A DNA stretch of 64,000 nt, from the NCBI GenBank assembly GCA_036501025.1, contig DASYBB010000060.1, positions 62,001-126,000 on the forward strand. Direction: 5' to 3'. Positions 26,286-34,842 of the stretch are shown piece by piece. Position numbers and translations under genes: made by a program. Every line of letters starts with the position of its first letter. The stretch's first letter is position 1. The stretch comes from DASUBV01 sp036501025 (GTDB lineage: Bacteria > Actinomycetota > Actinomycetes > Streptosporangiales > Streptosporangiaceae). The notes beneath the pieces are model-generated. The model was not told the DNA's origin, did no database searches, and saw nothing but the letters and a program-made list of their open reading frames with translations.

Positions 26286-27167
26286 GTGACGAACTCTGGG
26301 CTCCGCGTCGGCCTGATTCTCGGCGGCGGCGGCGTTGTCGGCGTGGCCTGGGAACTCGGGGTGCTCGCCGCGATCACTGCCGACGCCGGCTGGAACCCCG
26401 CCACCGCGACCGTGATCACCGGGACGTCGGCCGGGTCGATGGCCGGCGCGATCACCGCGCTCGGCCGTGACCTGCCGGCCATCGTGGCGCGGCGGACCGC
26501 CAACGTCACCATGCCGGACGCCGCATCCGCTCCGCGGAGCAGCGCTTCCACGTCAGCCGTCTCGTCCGAGCTGCTGGACCTGATGCGGCCGGGCACCCCG
26601 ACCGTCACGGAGCGGGCGCGGGCGGTCGGCCGCCTGGCCCGCGCGGCGCGGCCCGCCATGGACGCGGCCGCCTACCGGGAGTTCATCGGGGCGTCCGTCC
26701 CTGCGGAGTGGCCGGCCGGGGACCTGCGCCTGACCACCGTCGACTGCGAGAGTGGCGAGACCGTCCTGCTCGGCCGCGACAGCGGCCTGGACCTGATCGA
26801 CGCGGTGGCCGCCTCCTGCGCCGTCCCGACCTACTTCCCGACCGTCGAGCACCAGGGACGCCACTTCACCGACGGGCCGCGCGGCCCGTATATCGCGGCC
26901 CTCGCGGCCGAGCTCGATCTCAACGCGATCGTGTTCGTCGGCCTGCGGCTGCCGTTCATGAAGGGTGCCGACGAGCACACCGAGCTGGACAAGCTCGCGG
27001 CCAGGGGGCTGCCCGTGGCCCGCGTCACCGACGGGCCGGCCTTCGCGGCCGTGGCCGCCGACCTGATGGATCCCGCGGCCGCCGCCGTCGCCACTCTCAT
27101 CGGCCACAACGATGGCCGGAGCGCAGCCGCCGGGGTCCGCCAGGCCCTCGCGGCGGCCGCGCCCTGA
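26286..27167 (+). CDS. Patatin-like phospholipase family protein
   Basis: A 293-residue Ser-Asp dyad lipid acyl hydrolase. The oxyanion motif GGGGVVG is at about 12-18, and the nucleophile elbow GTSAGS follows VITGTSAGSMAGAITALG. The catalytic Asp is in FTDGPRGP, where the usual DGG/DGA reads DGP. GTG 26286 is chosen because it lies directly after a good promoter and at the family N-terminus; the open frame extends far upstream but has no family similarity there. Likely substrates are membrane phospholipids or other esters. Confidence 0.88.
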   Translation: MTNSGLRVGLILGGGGVVGVAWELGVLAAITADAGWNPATATVITGTSAGSMAGAITALGRDLPAIVARRTANVTMPDAASAPRSSASTSAVSSELLDLMRPGTPTVTERARAVGRLARAARPAMDAAAYREFIGASVPAEWPAGDLRLTTVDCESGETVLLGRDSGLDLIDAVAASCAVPTYFPTVEHQGRHFTDGPRGPYIAALAAELDLNAIVFVGLRLPFMKGADEHTELDKLAARGLPVARVTDGPAFAAVAADLMDPAAAAVATLIGHNDGRSAAAGVRQALAAAAP

Positions 27168-27243
27168 GCCGGGCCGGTACCGCTGCCGGCCTGGTACAAA
27201 CCGCAACAATGGTGTCGGCGGGAGGCTGATAGCTTGACTGCTT

Positions 27244-27714
27244 ATGCCAGACATCGTTGTCCGTCGCGCCGAGTCCGAGGATCTCGATGGCGTGGCGGCG
27301 TGCAGCGCGGCGCTGTTCGCCGAGGACGGCGCCGTCCGCGACCCGCTGCGTGACCAGCGGTGGCCCAGCGGGCACGGTGCCGCCTGGATCGCCGAGCTGT
27401 CGGTGAACCCCGACGCACTGCTGCTCGCGGCGCTCGCCGATGGCACCGTGATCGGGCACCTGGTCGGCTTGTACCAGGCAGCGTCGCCGATGTGGCTCGG
27501 CCCGCGCGCCGAGCTCGTCAGCACGTGGGTGGCGCCTGCCCTGCGCGGGAACGGCGTCGGCGCCCGGCTGGTGGAGAACTTCACCGCGTGGGCGCGCGAG
27601 CGGGGCGCCGCCCGCCTGCACGTCACGGCCTACACCGCCAACGCCGACGCCGTTCGCTTCTACCGGCGGCACGGCTTCGCGCCGCTGTCGACGGAGCTCG
27701 CCATCGACCTGTAG
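27244..27714 (+). CDS. GNAT-family N-acetyltransferase
   Basis: A 156-residue acetyl-CoA-dependent acyltransferase. It has the N-terminal VVRRAESEDLDGVAAC strand-helix, the acetyl-CoA pyrophosphate loop VAPALRGNGVGARLV, and the C-terminal NADAVRFYRRHGFAPL motif. The substrate (amine, antibiotic or protein) cannot be told. ATG 27244 is preceded by GGGAGG about 20 bases upstream, rather distant. It follows the patatin gene on the same strand by 76 bases and may be expressed independently. Confidence 0.9.
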   Translation: MPDIVVRRAESEDLDGVAACSAALFAEDGAVRDPLRDQRWPSGHGAAWIAELSVNPDALLLAALADGTVIGHLVGLYQAASPMWLGPRAELVSTWVAPALRGNGVGARLVENFTAWARERGAARLHVTAYTANADAVRFYRRHGFAPLSTELAIDL

Positions 27715-27908
27715 TGCCGTGTCGCTGAACGTCTGCCCGGTTGCCCGGGTGGAGCTCCTGCCCGCCGGCCGGGGTGCGACCCGGGGCCAGCCAGCCAGGA
27801 TTGCGGGGCCGATTAATTTGGCGTAGCCGGCCAGTCTGTCCTGACGATGGTCCGTCGTTGTGCTGGCGGCCGCCTGCGTGCCGGGGCAGCCGCGGAAAAG
27901 GAGTGCTT

Positions 27909-28655
27909 GTGCTGCTGGAAAACAAGAACGCCATTGTCTACGGGGCGGCCGGAGCGATCGGCGGCGCGGTGGCACGTGCCTATGCCCATGAGGGGGCAGC
28001 GGTCTTCCTGGCCGGCCGTACCCTGGCGACGCTCGAGGATGTGGCTGACGACATCCGCGCCCAGGGCGGCGCGGCGGAGACGGCCCAGGTCGATGCGATG
28101 GACAAAGCCGCCGTTGACGCGCACGCCGACTATGTGGCGAAGACCGCCGGAAGGATTGACGTCTCGTTCAACGCTGTGGCCGTTGATGTCGTGCAGAACA
28201 TTCCGCTGACGGAGATTTCGCTGGATGACTTCCTGGCGCCGGTCACCGGGATCTGCCGGACCAACTTCCTGACCGCGACCGCAGCTGCCCGGCACATGAC
28301 AGCGCAGGGGTCGGGTGTCATCGTGATGCTGAGCGCGACGTCCGCGAAGGAGAGCCGCCACCAGATGGGAGGCTTCAGCCTGGCGTGCGCGTCGGTAGAG
28401 GCACTCGCCCGGAGCCTGGCCGGCGAGGTCGGGCGGCAGGGCGTGCGGGTGGCGGGACTGCGGTCTAACTTCACCCCGCAGACCTATCCCGGTGTCAGAG
28501 ACGAGTATCTGCAGCCGCTGCTCAAGGACACGCTGCTCGGGCGTCTGCCCAGGCTGTCCGAGCTGGCCGGGACCGCGGTTTACCTGGCTTCGGACGCGGC
28601 CGGCGCGATCACGGGCGCGATGGTCAACCTCAGCTGCGGGGCAATCATCGACTGA
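27909..28655 (+). CDS. SDR-fold protein lacking catalytic Tyr and Lys
   Basis: A 248-residue Rossmann-fold SDR protein with the N-terminal cofactor motif YGAAGAIGGAVARAY and Ser142/Ser145 at the usual serine position. The active-site tetrad is altered: the Tyr position is Phe156 and the Lys position Cys160 (GGFSLACASVEAL), and NNAG reads FNAVAV. The fold elements after it (AGEVGRQGVRVAGL, and the C-terminal VYLASDAAGAITGAMVNLSCG) are intact, so it seems to be a maintained non-classical SDR, either with different chemistry or a binding role. GTG 27909 follows AAAAGGAG. No partner genes are adjacent. Confidence 0.85.
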   Translation: MLLENKNAIVYGAAGAIGGAVARAYAHEGAAVFLAGRTLATLEDVADDIRAQGGAAETAQVDAMDKAAVDAHADYVAKTAGRIDVSFNAVAVDVVQNIPLTEISLDDFLAPVTGICRTNFLTATAAARHMTAQGSGVIVMLSATSAKESRHQMGGFSLACASVEALARSLAGEVGRQGVRVAGLRSNFTPQTYPGVRDEYLQPLLKDTLLGRLPRLSELAGTAVYLASDAAGAITGAMVNLSCGAIID

Positions 28656-28827
28656 CCCCGTCCGTCGTCGCCGCGGCGTCCCTCGGTGTCGGCGCGCTGC
28701 GGCCAGGGCCGCTGGTAGTCGGGCATCGCGCTCGCGCAGTCGCCTCCCTCGTTGATGACCGTCTACTTGCGATATAACGTCGGAATGTCGGTGGCGCGGT
28801 GCCACCACGTGGCCGCCAGGAGACCGG

Positions 28828-29432
28828 ATGCCGGCAGATCCGCCGAGCTCGCCAGCGCTGCGGGCGTCCGCGCCGACCGCGACCGGGTCATCGAGGTGCT
28901 GCGCGCCGCCGTCGCCGACGGCCGACTCGACTCGGCCGAGTTCGACGAGCGGCTGGACGCGGCGCTGGCCGCCCGCACGGTCGATGCGCTGGCCCCGCTC
29001 ACCGCCGACCTGATCGCGGTGCCGGGCAGCGGCGGGGCGATTTCGCTGCCGCCCGCTGGCACGCCAGCCGAGCCGGCCGCCGAGGTGCTCACCATCAGCG
29101 AGCGTCACGGCTCGGTGCGGCGCGATGGCCGGTGGAGGCTGCCGCACCGGCTGGCGCTGCGCACCGCGTGGTGCGACGTCACTCTGGACCTGACCACTGC
29201 GGTGCGTAGCGGACCTGAGCTGGTCATCGAGATGCGGGTGACCGGCGGCCAGGTGGAACTGGTCGTCGCGCCGGGCATGGTCGTGGACGCCAACGAGCTG
29301 TCAGTGCGGTACAGCAAGCTCGCGATCAGCAGGGACGCGGGCGATAACACAGCCGAGACGCTGCACGTCCGCCTGGTCGGCCGGATGCGGCACGGCCGGA
29401 TCGAGACGCGCTGGCTGGCGCCGCGCCGGTGA
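28828..29432 (+). pseudogene. DUF1707 (SHOCT-like) protein with one-base frameshift
   Basis: ATG 28828, with AGGAG just upstream, opens MPADPPSSPALRAS, which is how DUF1707 proteins begin. Just after 28870 the frame breaks; adding one base there would give LRASDADRDRVIEVL and join the long downstream frame that holds the rest of the domain (VADGRLDSAEFDERLDAAL) and a C-terminal beta-rich segment to 29432. As read, the start and the domain are in different frames. Either this is a fresh frameshift, a sequence error, or translation uses an upstream start in the second frame whose N-terminus is unlike the family. DUF1707 proteins are probably membrane- or regulation-associated, with no defined reaction. 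Confidence 0.65.
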
Positions 29433-29497
29433 CGCCGGCGGACCGGACTGGACAGCTGCCTGCTCCATTCGCGTGGCCGGGTCACGCCCGTAGCCGT

Positions 29498-29525
29498 GCA
29501 ACATCCTGCGCCTGCCCCGAGTCAT
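29498..29525 (+). promoter_or_regulatory. Possible ECF-type promoter
   Basis: GCAACA (29498-29503) and AGTCAT (29520-29525) are spaced 16 bases, about 25 bases before the sigma-factor start. The -35 resembles the AAC-containing ECF consensus, but the -10 is weak. It could be the autoregulated promoter of the following sigma gene. Confidence 0.3.
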
Positions 29526-29547
29526 AGGGGAAGGAGAGAGGACGCAC

Positions 29548-30078
29548 GTGCCCGAAGCTGACTGCGGTGGCGAGTTCTTCGACGAGTTTGTCGCCGGGTC
29601 ACTACCTGCCTTACTGCGGTTTGGGCATGTGCTGACGGGCAGCCCCCAGGAGGCTGAGGAACTGGTGCAGGAAGCCCTGGTCAGGTCGCTGCGCCGATGG
29701 CGCCGGATACGAGCTGACGATCCCCTGGCCTATGTCCGCCGGGTCATGGTCAACACGCACATAACCCATTGGCGCCGGTGGGGATCCCGGATTCAGCTGG
29801 GAAACGTGCCGGAACCTGTCGCGGGTGACGGAGGGCTGTCGCGAAGCGAGGAGCGGGACGCGCTTCGCCGGGTCCTGGCTCTGCTGCCGCCCCGGCAGCG
29901 AGCTGTTCTTGTGCTGCGGTACTTCGAGGATCTGCCCGACCCAGCGATCGCAGAACTGCTGGGCTGCCGTCCCGGCACCGTGCGCAGCCTGGCATCGAGG
30001 GGCCTGGCTGCCTTGCGGCCCCTCATGGCAGCAGGGGACACGGAAGCAATCTCCGGAGGTGACGCTCATGCCGGATGA
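29548..30078 (+). CDS. SigE-family ECF sigma factor
   Basis: A 176-residue extracytoplasmic-function sigma factor with region 2 at about 10-75 (LPALLRFGHVLTGSPQEAEELVQE, then DDPLAYVRRVMVNTHITHWRR) and region 4 at about 105-160 (LALLPPRQRAVLVLRYFEDL, then CRPGTVRSLASRGLAALR). It has no extra C-terminal domain. GTG 29548 follows AAGGAGA. The last 11 bases overlap the next gene, a membrane protein that is its likely partner or anti-sigma. The same two-gene layout recurs at 61.1 kb. Confidence 0.92.
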   Translation: MPEADCGGEFFDEFVAGSLPALLRFGHVLTGSPQEAEELVQEALVRSLRRWRRIRADDPLAYVRRVMVNTHITHWRRWGSRIQLGNVPEPVAGDGGLSRSEERDALRRVLALLPPRQRAVLVLRYFEDLPDPAIAELLGCRPGTVRSLASRGLAALRPLMAAGDTEAISGGDAHAG

Positions 30079-30718
30079 CAGCACGACAGAGGCCAGGCTC
30101 CGCGAATTGTTCCGCGAGCAAGAATGGTCGCTGCCGCCATGGCCGGACGCCGCGCTTCGGGTGCGCCGGGCGGCCCGGCGCCAGCGGGTCAGGAGCGCCC
30201 TGGCGGCCACGGGCGCGGGAGCCGTCATCATCGCCATTGCGCTGTCCCTGGCGCTCCTTCGCGCTCCCTCCCCCGAGGTGACCAGCGACGGCATCACGAA
30301 TCTGCTGACATGCCGTGACTCGGCCGGGCAGCAGGACCGGGATACACGTCCGGCACGCCTCGCCAATGGAGTCGATGGCTTTATCGGGGACACCAACGCT
30401 TACGACACGCTTCCCGTCCAGCGTGTGGCGGGAGATCGCTACCTGGACTGGAAGAGCCCCCTGGCCGTGCAGCCGGGGTCGTATCGGACCGTGACTGTCG
30501 TGAGTCCCGCGTCCGCCTGGCTCGACTACGGCGTCGGCAGGGTGTCGCCGGCCCGCGCCGTGGGCCTGCCCGCGTGCGGCTCTCGCTACACCCTGTACCT
30601 GGGCGGCATCCTGGTCCGGCGGCCCGCGTGCGTCACCCTGGCCGTCAGCGACCCGGCCGGGAAGACGGCGCTCGTGACCGTACCGGTTCTTCGTGGGTGC
30701 CCGCGGGCCACCCGGTAG
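30068..30718 (+). CDS. Membrane-anchored partner of the sigma factor
   Basis: A 216-residue protein with a cytoplasmic N-terminus of about 45 residues (LRELFREQEWSLPPWPDAALR, then a basic VRRAARRQRVR), one transmembrane helix (GAVIIAIALSLALLRA) and an extracytoplasmic domain with paired cysteines. It lacks a zinc-binding HxxxCxxC motif, so it is not a ZAS-type anti-sigma factor. Its translational coupling to the sigma gene (start inside it, GGAGG upstream) argues for a regulatory or effector role with the sigma factor. ATG 30068 is the start. Confidence 0.75.
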   Translation: MPDDSTTEARLRELFREQEWSLPPWPDAALRVRRAARRQRVRSALAATGAGAVIIAIALSLALLRAPSPEVTSDGITNLLTCRDSAGQQDRDTRPARLANGVDGFIGDTNAYDTLPVQRVAGDRYLDWKSPLAVQPGSYRTVTVVSPASAWLDYGVGRVSPARAVGLPACGSRYTLYLGGILVRRPACVTLAVSDPAGKTALVTVPVLRGCPRATR

Positions 30719-30805
30719 CCGGCTTCCGCCCCCCGCCAGTGCCCGCAGCGAAAGCCGCTCAGCCGCAGTGCACGCCTCCTCCCCCGGTGCCCCGGTGCCG
30801 GGCAG

Positions 30806-31723
30806 CTAGCTGCCGGCCGCCTTGCGCAGCGTCCCGACCGTGATATGGGGCCAGCTGAGGCCGTTGAAGCGCAGGAATACCGTCTGCGAGTACTGCAGCT
30901 GGCTCGGGCTGGTCTGGCCCTGGAGGGTCTCCAGCCAGAAGGTCGCGGTGACGAGGGCCGCGTCGGCGTTGGACTGCCCGATGCCCTGCAGGAAGGCCGT
31001 GTTCGCGGTCCCGCCGCCCGGGACGGGAGTGTCGTTGGTCGCGATGTGCAGCGTCGTGGTCGAGGTGATGGTCTGGCCCTTTATCGCGGCGGTCAGGACA
31101 TTGTTGGGATCGTTGACCATCGGCTGGGTGACGCCGGCCAGCCCCGCGCCCGCGGTCCGGAACGCGCTGGCCGTGCTGAGGGTCTGCTCCGGGAAGTCGA
31201 CGGTCTGGCCCGGATGGCCGATCGTGAACGGCTTGATGCCTACCGGCGGGATGGCAGGCGGCCCGGCCGCGGTGGTCGCGGTGCCCTGGGCCACGATGGT
31301 CGTCCCGTGCGGGATCGAGGCCAGGCGGGCCACGGTGGGACCGACCTTCGGGTTGCTCGTCGCCGGGATCGCCACCCACAGGCCCGGCTCGATGTGCAGG
31401 CCGGCGTTCAGGTTGGTGTCCTTGACCTGCTGCAAGTAGGTCAGGCCGAACATGTTGATGTCGGGCTGCAGCAAGCCGCGGTTGGGGATCGCTCCGGGAA
31501 TGGTGGCGAAGTCAATCTGGTCACTGGTTACGTTGAGCTCGAGGAAGTGATCCTGCCCGGCCGAGTGATCCGGCCGCCAGATGACGTTGAAGCCATGGCC
31601 GGACCAGCTCCCGAGGAGCCCGGCCAGCGGGCCCAGCGGGTTAGCCGCAGCCCGCGGCGCGAGCTCCGCCTGATCCCCGATGGGCGGCAGCGGCTGGAAG
31701 GAAAAATCCGGTGCCAGTTCCAT
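30806..31723 (-). CDS. Heme-binding-protein-like beta-barrel protein
   Basis: A 305-residue soluble protein without a signal peptide. The N-terminal portion has LAGLLGSWSGHGFNVIWRP, recalling the GxWxGxG entry of nitrobindin/heme-binding barrels, followed by repeated beta-strand-like stretches (FLELNVTSDQIDFATIPG, then GLHIEPGLWVAIPATSN, then PHGTTIVAQGTATTAAG). I recall closely similar bacterial proteins annotated as heme-binding, but no heme ligand can be identified by eye. The gene stands alone between the sigma partner and a PPOX protein. It probably has its own promoter upstream of 31723. Confidence 0.6.
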   Translation of the reverse strand: MELAPDFSFQPLPPIGDQAELAPRAAANPLGPLAGLLGSWSGHGFNVIWRPDHSAGQDHFLELNVTSDQIDFATIPGAIPNRGLLQPDINMFGLTYLQQVKDTNLNAGLHIEPGLWVAIPATSNPKVGPTVARLASIPHGTTIVAQGTATTAAGPPAIPPVGIKPFTIGHPGQTVDFPEQTLSTASAFRTAGAGLAGVTQPMVNDPNNVLTAAIKGQTITSTTTLHIATNDTPVPGGGTANTAFLQGIGQSNADAALVTATFWLETLQGQTSPSQLQYSQTVFLRFNGLSWPHITVGTLRKAAGS

Positions 31724-32033
31724 GATGGCCCCCTTGCCTCAAGTGGAACGGTGATGCCCGCCGTTTCGCCGAAATGCCGGCTCGGTCCTGGGTCATCGTA
31801 ATTCACGCCTGGTCAGCGCCGGGCTCGTTCGCTCCGGAGAAGCTCGGATGACGCCCCGGACTGGCCGTGGTCACCCGAGATCGAGATCGAGTTCACGTGG
31901 TCGACAGCACACGGCGGGGCTGATTCATCAGCCGGCGCCGGGGCCTCCCGGCCGGCTCGGGCCAAGAAAGGCAGCAGCGCACCAGCCGCCGGCCAGTCCG
32001 GGAAAGCGGCAGGGCCTCGGACGCGGGAAGCCG
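31724..32033. other. Intergenic, nothing recognised
   Basis: About 310 bases between two minus-strand genes. It must contain the promoter of the heme-binding-like gene. No coding frame, repeat or structured RNA is convincing. Confidence 0.5.
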
Positions 32034-32459
32034 TCAGGCGTGCAGGCGATGCGGCGTGATTATCAGGGCTTCGGAAAACAGCGCGGCGAACTGGGCTGCC
32101 GTGCCGAAAAGCGCCCCGATGCGCTCGGTGTACTTCGCCACGTACTGCGGCACCTGGTCGGCCGCGGGAAACCCCGGGACGTGCTCGGCGGTCCCGTCGA
32201 TGCGGATGACATCCCGGCCGATATCGGTGACGTCGAGTCCCAGGGCCACCCTCGGATTGTGGCTGATGCTGCGCAGCTTCACCTTCGCCGCGCGGCTGTA
32301 CACGAGGATGGTCTCGTCGTCACGGAGCAGGAACCACACCGGCACGCTGTCAGGCCGCCCGTCGGCGCGCACGGTCGTCAGCCACGCCATCAGGTTGGCG
32401 CGCAGCCGGCCTTCGACATGCGCGCGGCGGTCATCGGGCAGATGCGACGTCAGCTCCAT
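32034..32459 (-). CDS. PPOX-class (F420/FMN split-barrel) protein
   Basis: A 141-residue split-barrel flavin- or F420-binding protein of the pyridoxamine-phosphate-oxidase-like group (Rv1155-like). Landmarks are AWLTTVRADGRPDSVPVWF, the strand ETILVYSRAAKVKLRSISH with basic residues for the cofactor phosphate, and VALGLDVTDIGRDVIRIDG. ATG 32459 (preceded by AGGATC) is chosen because the open frame further upstream has no family similarity. Members reduce or oxidise assorted heterocycles. The specific reaction is unknown. Confidence 0.85.
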   Translation of the reverse strand: MELTSHLPDDRRAHVEGRLRANLMAWLTTVRADGRPDSVPVWFLLRDDETILVYSRAAKVKLRSISHNPRVALGLDVTDIGRDVIRIDGTAEHVPGFPAADQVPQYVAKYTERIGALFGTAAQFAALFSEALIITPHRLHA

Positions 32460-32849
32460 GGAGAAGGATCCTGGCAGACGCGGCCGCACGAAACGTCGTG
32501 CCGCGCCCAGGCACAGGCCGCTCGTCCGTGCCCAGCGGAATGACCTCTCACCGGGCAGGCCAGCCGGCCGGCCGGATAGTCGACAAGTTATCGCCGGAAG
32601 ATGCTCCGGTACGCGTCCTACCACATCTGAGCTAGAAGCCGGCGGCCCGCGATATGAGGGTCGGCAGCCGGACGGCGGTCCGGCACCCATCATCAGCACC
32701 GCGGCGGCGGGAACCAGCGGATCTCCGGCGGGTCTGGGCGCAATGCCCATGCCCACGCAGCATTGACGGGTACGAAGGCGTCTCCCTTAGGCAACTCACA
32801 TCGCGGCCGCGCCGCGATGCACCGGATTCAGGGGCCTAAGGAGCAGGCG
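32460..32849. other. Divergent intergenic region, no gene
   Basis: About 390 bases between the PPOX gene and the 2-oxoglutarate oxygenase gene. It ends with the leader AAGGAG before ATG 32850. No further gene, operator or RNA structure is evident. Confidence 0.45.
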
Positions 32850-33527
32850 ATGAGCTTGGAGAACATGCTGGGATCATGGGCGGGCCGGGTGGACGAACTG
32901 GCAGCGGAGTTCAGTTCGGCCCAGCCGTTCCCGCTGGTCGTGCTGGACGGGTTCGTGTCCGAAAGGCTCGCCAGCAACGGGCCGATGTCAAGGCGCTTCC
33001 ATGACCTGATGCTGTCGGGCGCATTCGCGGATATTCTCAGCCGGCTGGCCGGGCGGCCGCTGCTTGTTGACCCGTCGTTTCACGGCGCCGGATTCCACCA
33101 GGGCGGCGACGGCAGTTACCTGGACACGCACGTCGACTTCAATATCCACCCACACCATGAGGACTGGCGGCGCGTGCTCAACGTGCTGCTGTACCTGAAC
33201 CGGGACTGGGATCCCCGTTTCGGCGGGAGCCTGCTGGTTCGCCGAGATCCAGCGCAGGAGCCGAGATCAGTGCCCCCGCTGTTCAACCGGGGCGTGGTGA
33301 TGCTGACGGGCGATGACACTTACCACGGCTACCGCCGGATGACCCTGCCGCCCGGGGTTACCCGCAAGTCCGTCGCGGCCTACGCCTACGAACTCGTTCC
33401 GACCGGCAGCCTGCAGGCGCGCACCACGTCCTGGGCTCCGGAGGACGCGGGCATCCTCAAGCGTGCCCTGGCCCGGAACTGGACGTCGCTGGCCGCGGCT
33501 CGCGACCGGATGTTCCGGCGCCGGTGA
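32850..33527 (+). CDS. 2OG-Fe(II) oxygenase-like protein
   Basis: A 225-residue double-stranded beta-helix oxygenase. Iron ligands are visible as His-x-Asp in DTHVDFNIHP and the distal His in DDTYHGYRRM, where the Arg can bind 2-oxoglutarate. The strands between (VLLYLNRDWDPRFGGSLLV) match prolyl-4-hydroxylase-like family members. The N-terminal part, between VVLDGFVSERLAS and NGPMSRRF, is shorter than I would expect, so a small internal deletion is possible. ATG 32850 follows AAGGAG. Substrate unknown; no biosynthetic genes are adjacent. Confidence 0.8.
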   Translation: MSLENMLGSWAGRVDELAAEFSSAQPFPLVVLDGFVSERLASNGPMSRRFHDLMLSGAFADILSRLAGRPLLVDPSFHGAGFHQGGDGSYLDTHVDFNIHPHHEDWRRVLNVLLYLNRDWDPRFGGSLLVRRDPAQEPRSVPPLFNRGVVMLTGDDTYHGYRRMTLPPGVTRKSVAAYAYELVPTGSLQARTTSWAPEDAGILKRALARNWTSLAAARDRMFRRR

Positions 33528-33994
33528 GCCTTGCAGGCGGACTGCGGGAGCCGACGATCGGGTCCAGCACCACGCGCTTTCGGGATTTCTACCGCTTTTG
33601 CCGGGGGCGGAAAGGGCGCCCTGACGACATTCGGCTCCCATAGGTCAAACGGCTTCCTGGACCGCCCGCTCAGGCGCCATTCGCACCAGGAAGCTCGATT
33701 CTGCACTCGGCGTCCCACGGATTACCGGTGTCCGCTTGCGGCCAGTCCGCCGGAATAGTCCCTCCCTTACCGGACATTAGTACACGCGCGCTGATGACCG
33801 TCGGCACCCCATGTATCCGTCTAACTACCCATGGTAATGTGCAGCTACTGACTGGCAGGGCGGGATAACCAAGACCAACATGAGCCAGCTTTCGTGCACT
33901 ATCGTCGCCAGCCGTTTCCCGGAGATGGCTTGACCGCCCAAGCCACCGGAATAGGCAGTCGGACTGGCGAGTTCCCGAACAGGAAGGAATCTCC
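33528..33994. other. Long 5' intergenic region of secreted protein gene
   Basis: About 470 bases, visibly less GC-rich than the coding DNA, especially 33775-33850, so it probably holds the promoter of the secreted protein gene. An AGGAAGG ribosome site precedes ATG 33995. An opposing open frame through this region reads into the next gene and has no protein-like character. Confidence 0.5.
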
Positions 33995-34717
33995 ATGCGC
34001 AACCGCTTTGCGAGGGCGTGCTCAGTATTCGCGGCTGGGGTCGCCGTCACAACCGTGGTTGGCCTGTCCGCGGGGAGCGCGGCGAGCGCCTCGGTCGGGC
34101 CGGCCGCCACCCCGGCGTGCGGCTTACACTGCTTCAACCTGTTCAGCCTTGCCCTCGGCCGGCACACGATCCAGAACGCCTACGTCCCGGGTGACACCGG
34201 CACGGGCGGTAAGCCCGGCATAGAGGTCAACCTGAACCACGCCAGCAACACCCACCCGAACGAGGACTTCACCGGCGCGAAGGTGGGCACCCTGCTGAAC
34301 TTCTGCCCGAACTTCGGCGGCGTCGGCCTGGCGCAGACCTCGTACGTCTGCATCAACTATCCGTCCAGCTACCCGGTGTTCGAGGCCAACTGGTCGCCGT
34401 TCGGCAACGAGAGCGGCCTGTGCACCGGCTCCAAGCTGCCGCTGTTCAGCGGCAGGGAAACCACCCTGCAGAACTGCGGCGTAAACCCCACCACCATCTG
34501 GGTCGGCGACCTGGCCAACAGCGTCATCCGTGGCGGCCGCGTCTACTTCCCGTGGGTTAACGGCGCCAGCAGCACCTTCAGCCACGCGCTGGTGCTGACC
34601 GTCGACCCGAGTACCCACAATCCGATCAACCAGCTTCGCGTTCAGTCGCTGAACAAGCTGAAGGGCGGGACGGTTCCGGACACCCAGCAGTTCAGCTTCT
34701 CCATCGGCCCGGTCTAA
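33995..34717 (+). CDS. Secreted protein of unknown function
   Basis: A 240-residue exported protein. Residues 1 to about 33 form a signal peptide (MRNRFARACS basic start, hydrophobic VFAAGVAVTTVVGLSAGSA, Ala-rich cleavage zone). The mature part has several Cys that may pair, Asn/Gly/Ser-rich loops and short strands such as TSYVCINYPSSYPVFEANW, typical of a small secreted beta-rich actinobacterial protein. No catalytic motif is visible. A strong GC hairpin follows the stop. It is flanked by a 2OG oxygenase upstream and a convergent SnoaL-like gene downstream. Confidence 0.85.
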   Translation: MRNRFARACSVFAAGVAVTTVVGLSAGSAASASVGPAATPACGLHCFNLFSLALGRHTIQNAYVPGDTGTGGKPGIEVNLNHASNTHPNEDFTGAKVGTLLNFCPNFGGVGLAQTSYVCINYPSSYPVFEANWSPFGNESGLCTGSKLPLFSGRETTLQNCGVNPTTIWVGDLANSVIRGGRVYFPWVNGASSTFSHALVLTVDPSTHNPINQLRVQSLNKLKGGTVPDTQQFSFSIGPV

Positions 34718-34744
34718 GCCGGAGGGGCTAGCACATCGAGAGCC

Positions 34745-34781
34745 CGGCCCGCGGCGGAGCACTGCCATCCGCCGCGGGCCG
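34745..34781 (+). terminator. GC-rich hairpin terminator
   Basis: A perfect 13-bp stem, CGGCCCGCGGCGG (34745-34757) with CCGCCGCGGGCCG (34769-34781), and an 11-base loop. It begins 28 bases after the secreted protein's stop. There is no T-run, as is common in high-GC actinobacteria. It could also serve the convergent gene. Confidence 0.6.
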
Positions 34782-34842
34782 CGGCCATAGAACAACGCAG
34801 CAATGACGCGCAACCCGGCATGTAATCCCGGTGGTTCTTCGA

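Noticed and set aside
29498..29525. Strong ECF autoregulation of the first sigma factor
   Set aside because: The -35 is plausible but the -10 is weak, so it is listed only as a low-confidence promoter and not as a finding.
33670..34167. Minus-strand gene opposite the secreted protein's 5' region
   Set aside because: No motif; overlaps the signal-peptide gene with its good ribosome site.
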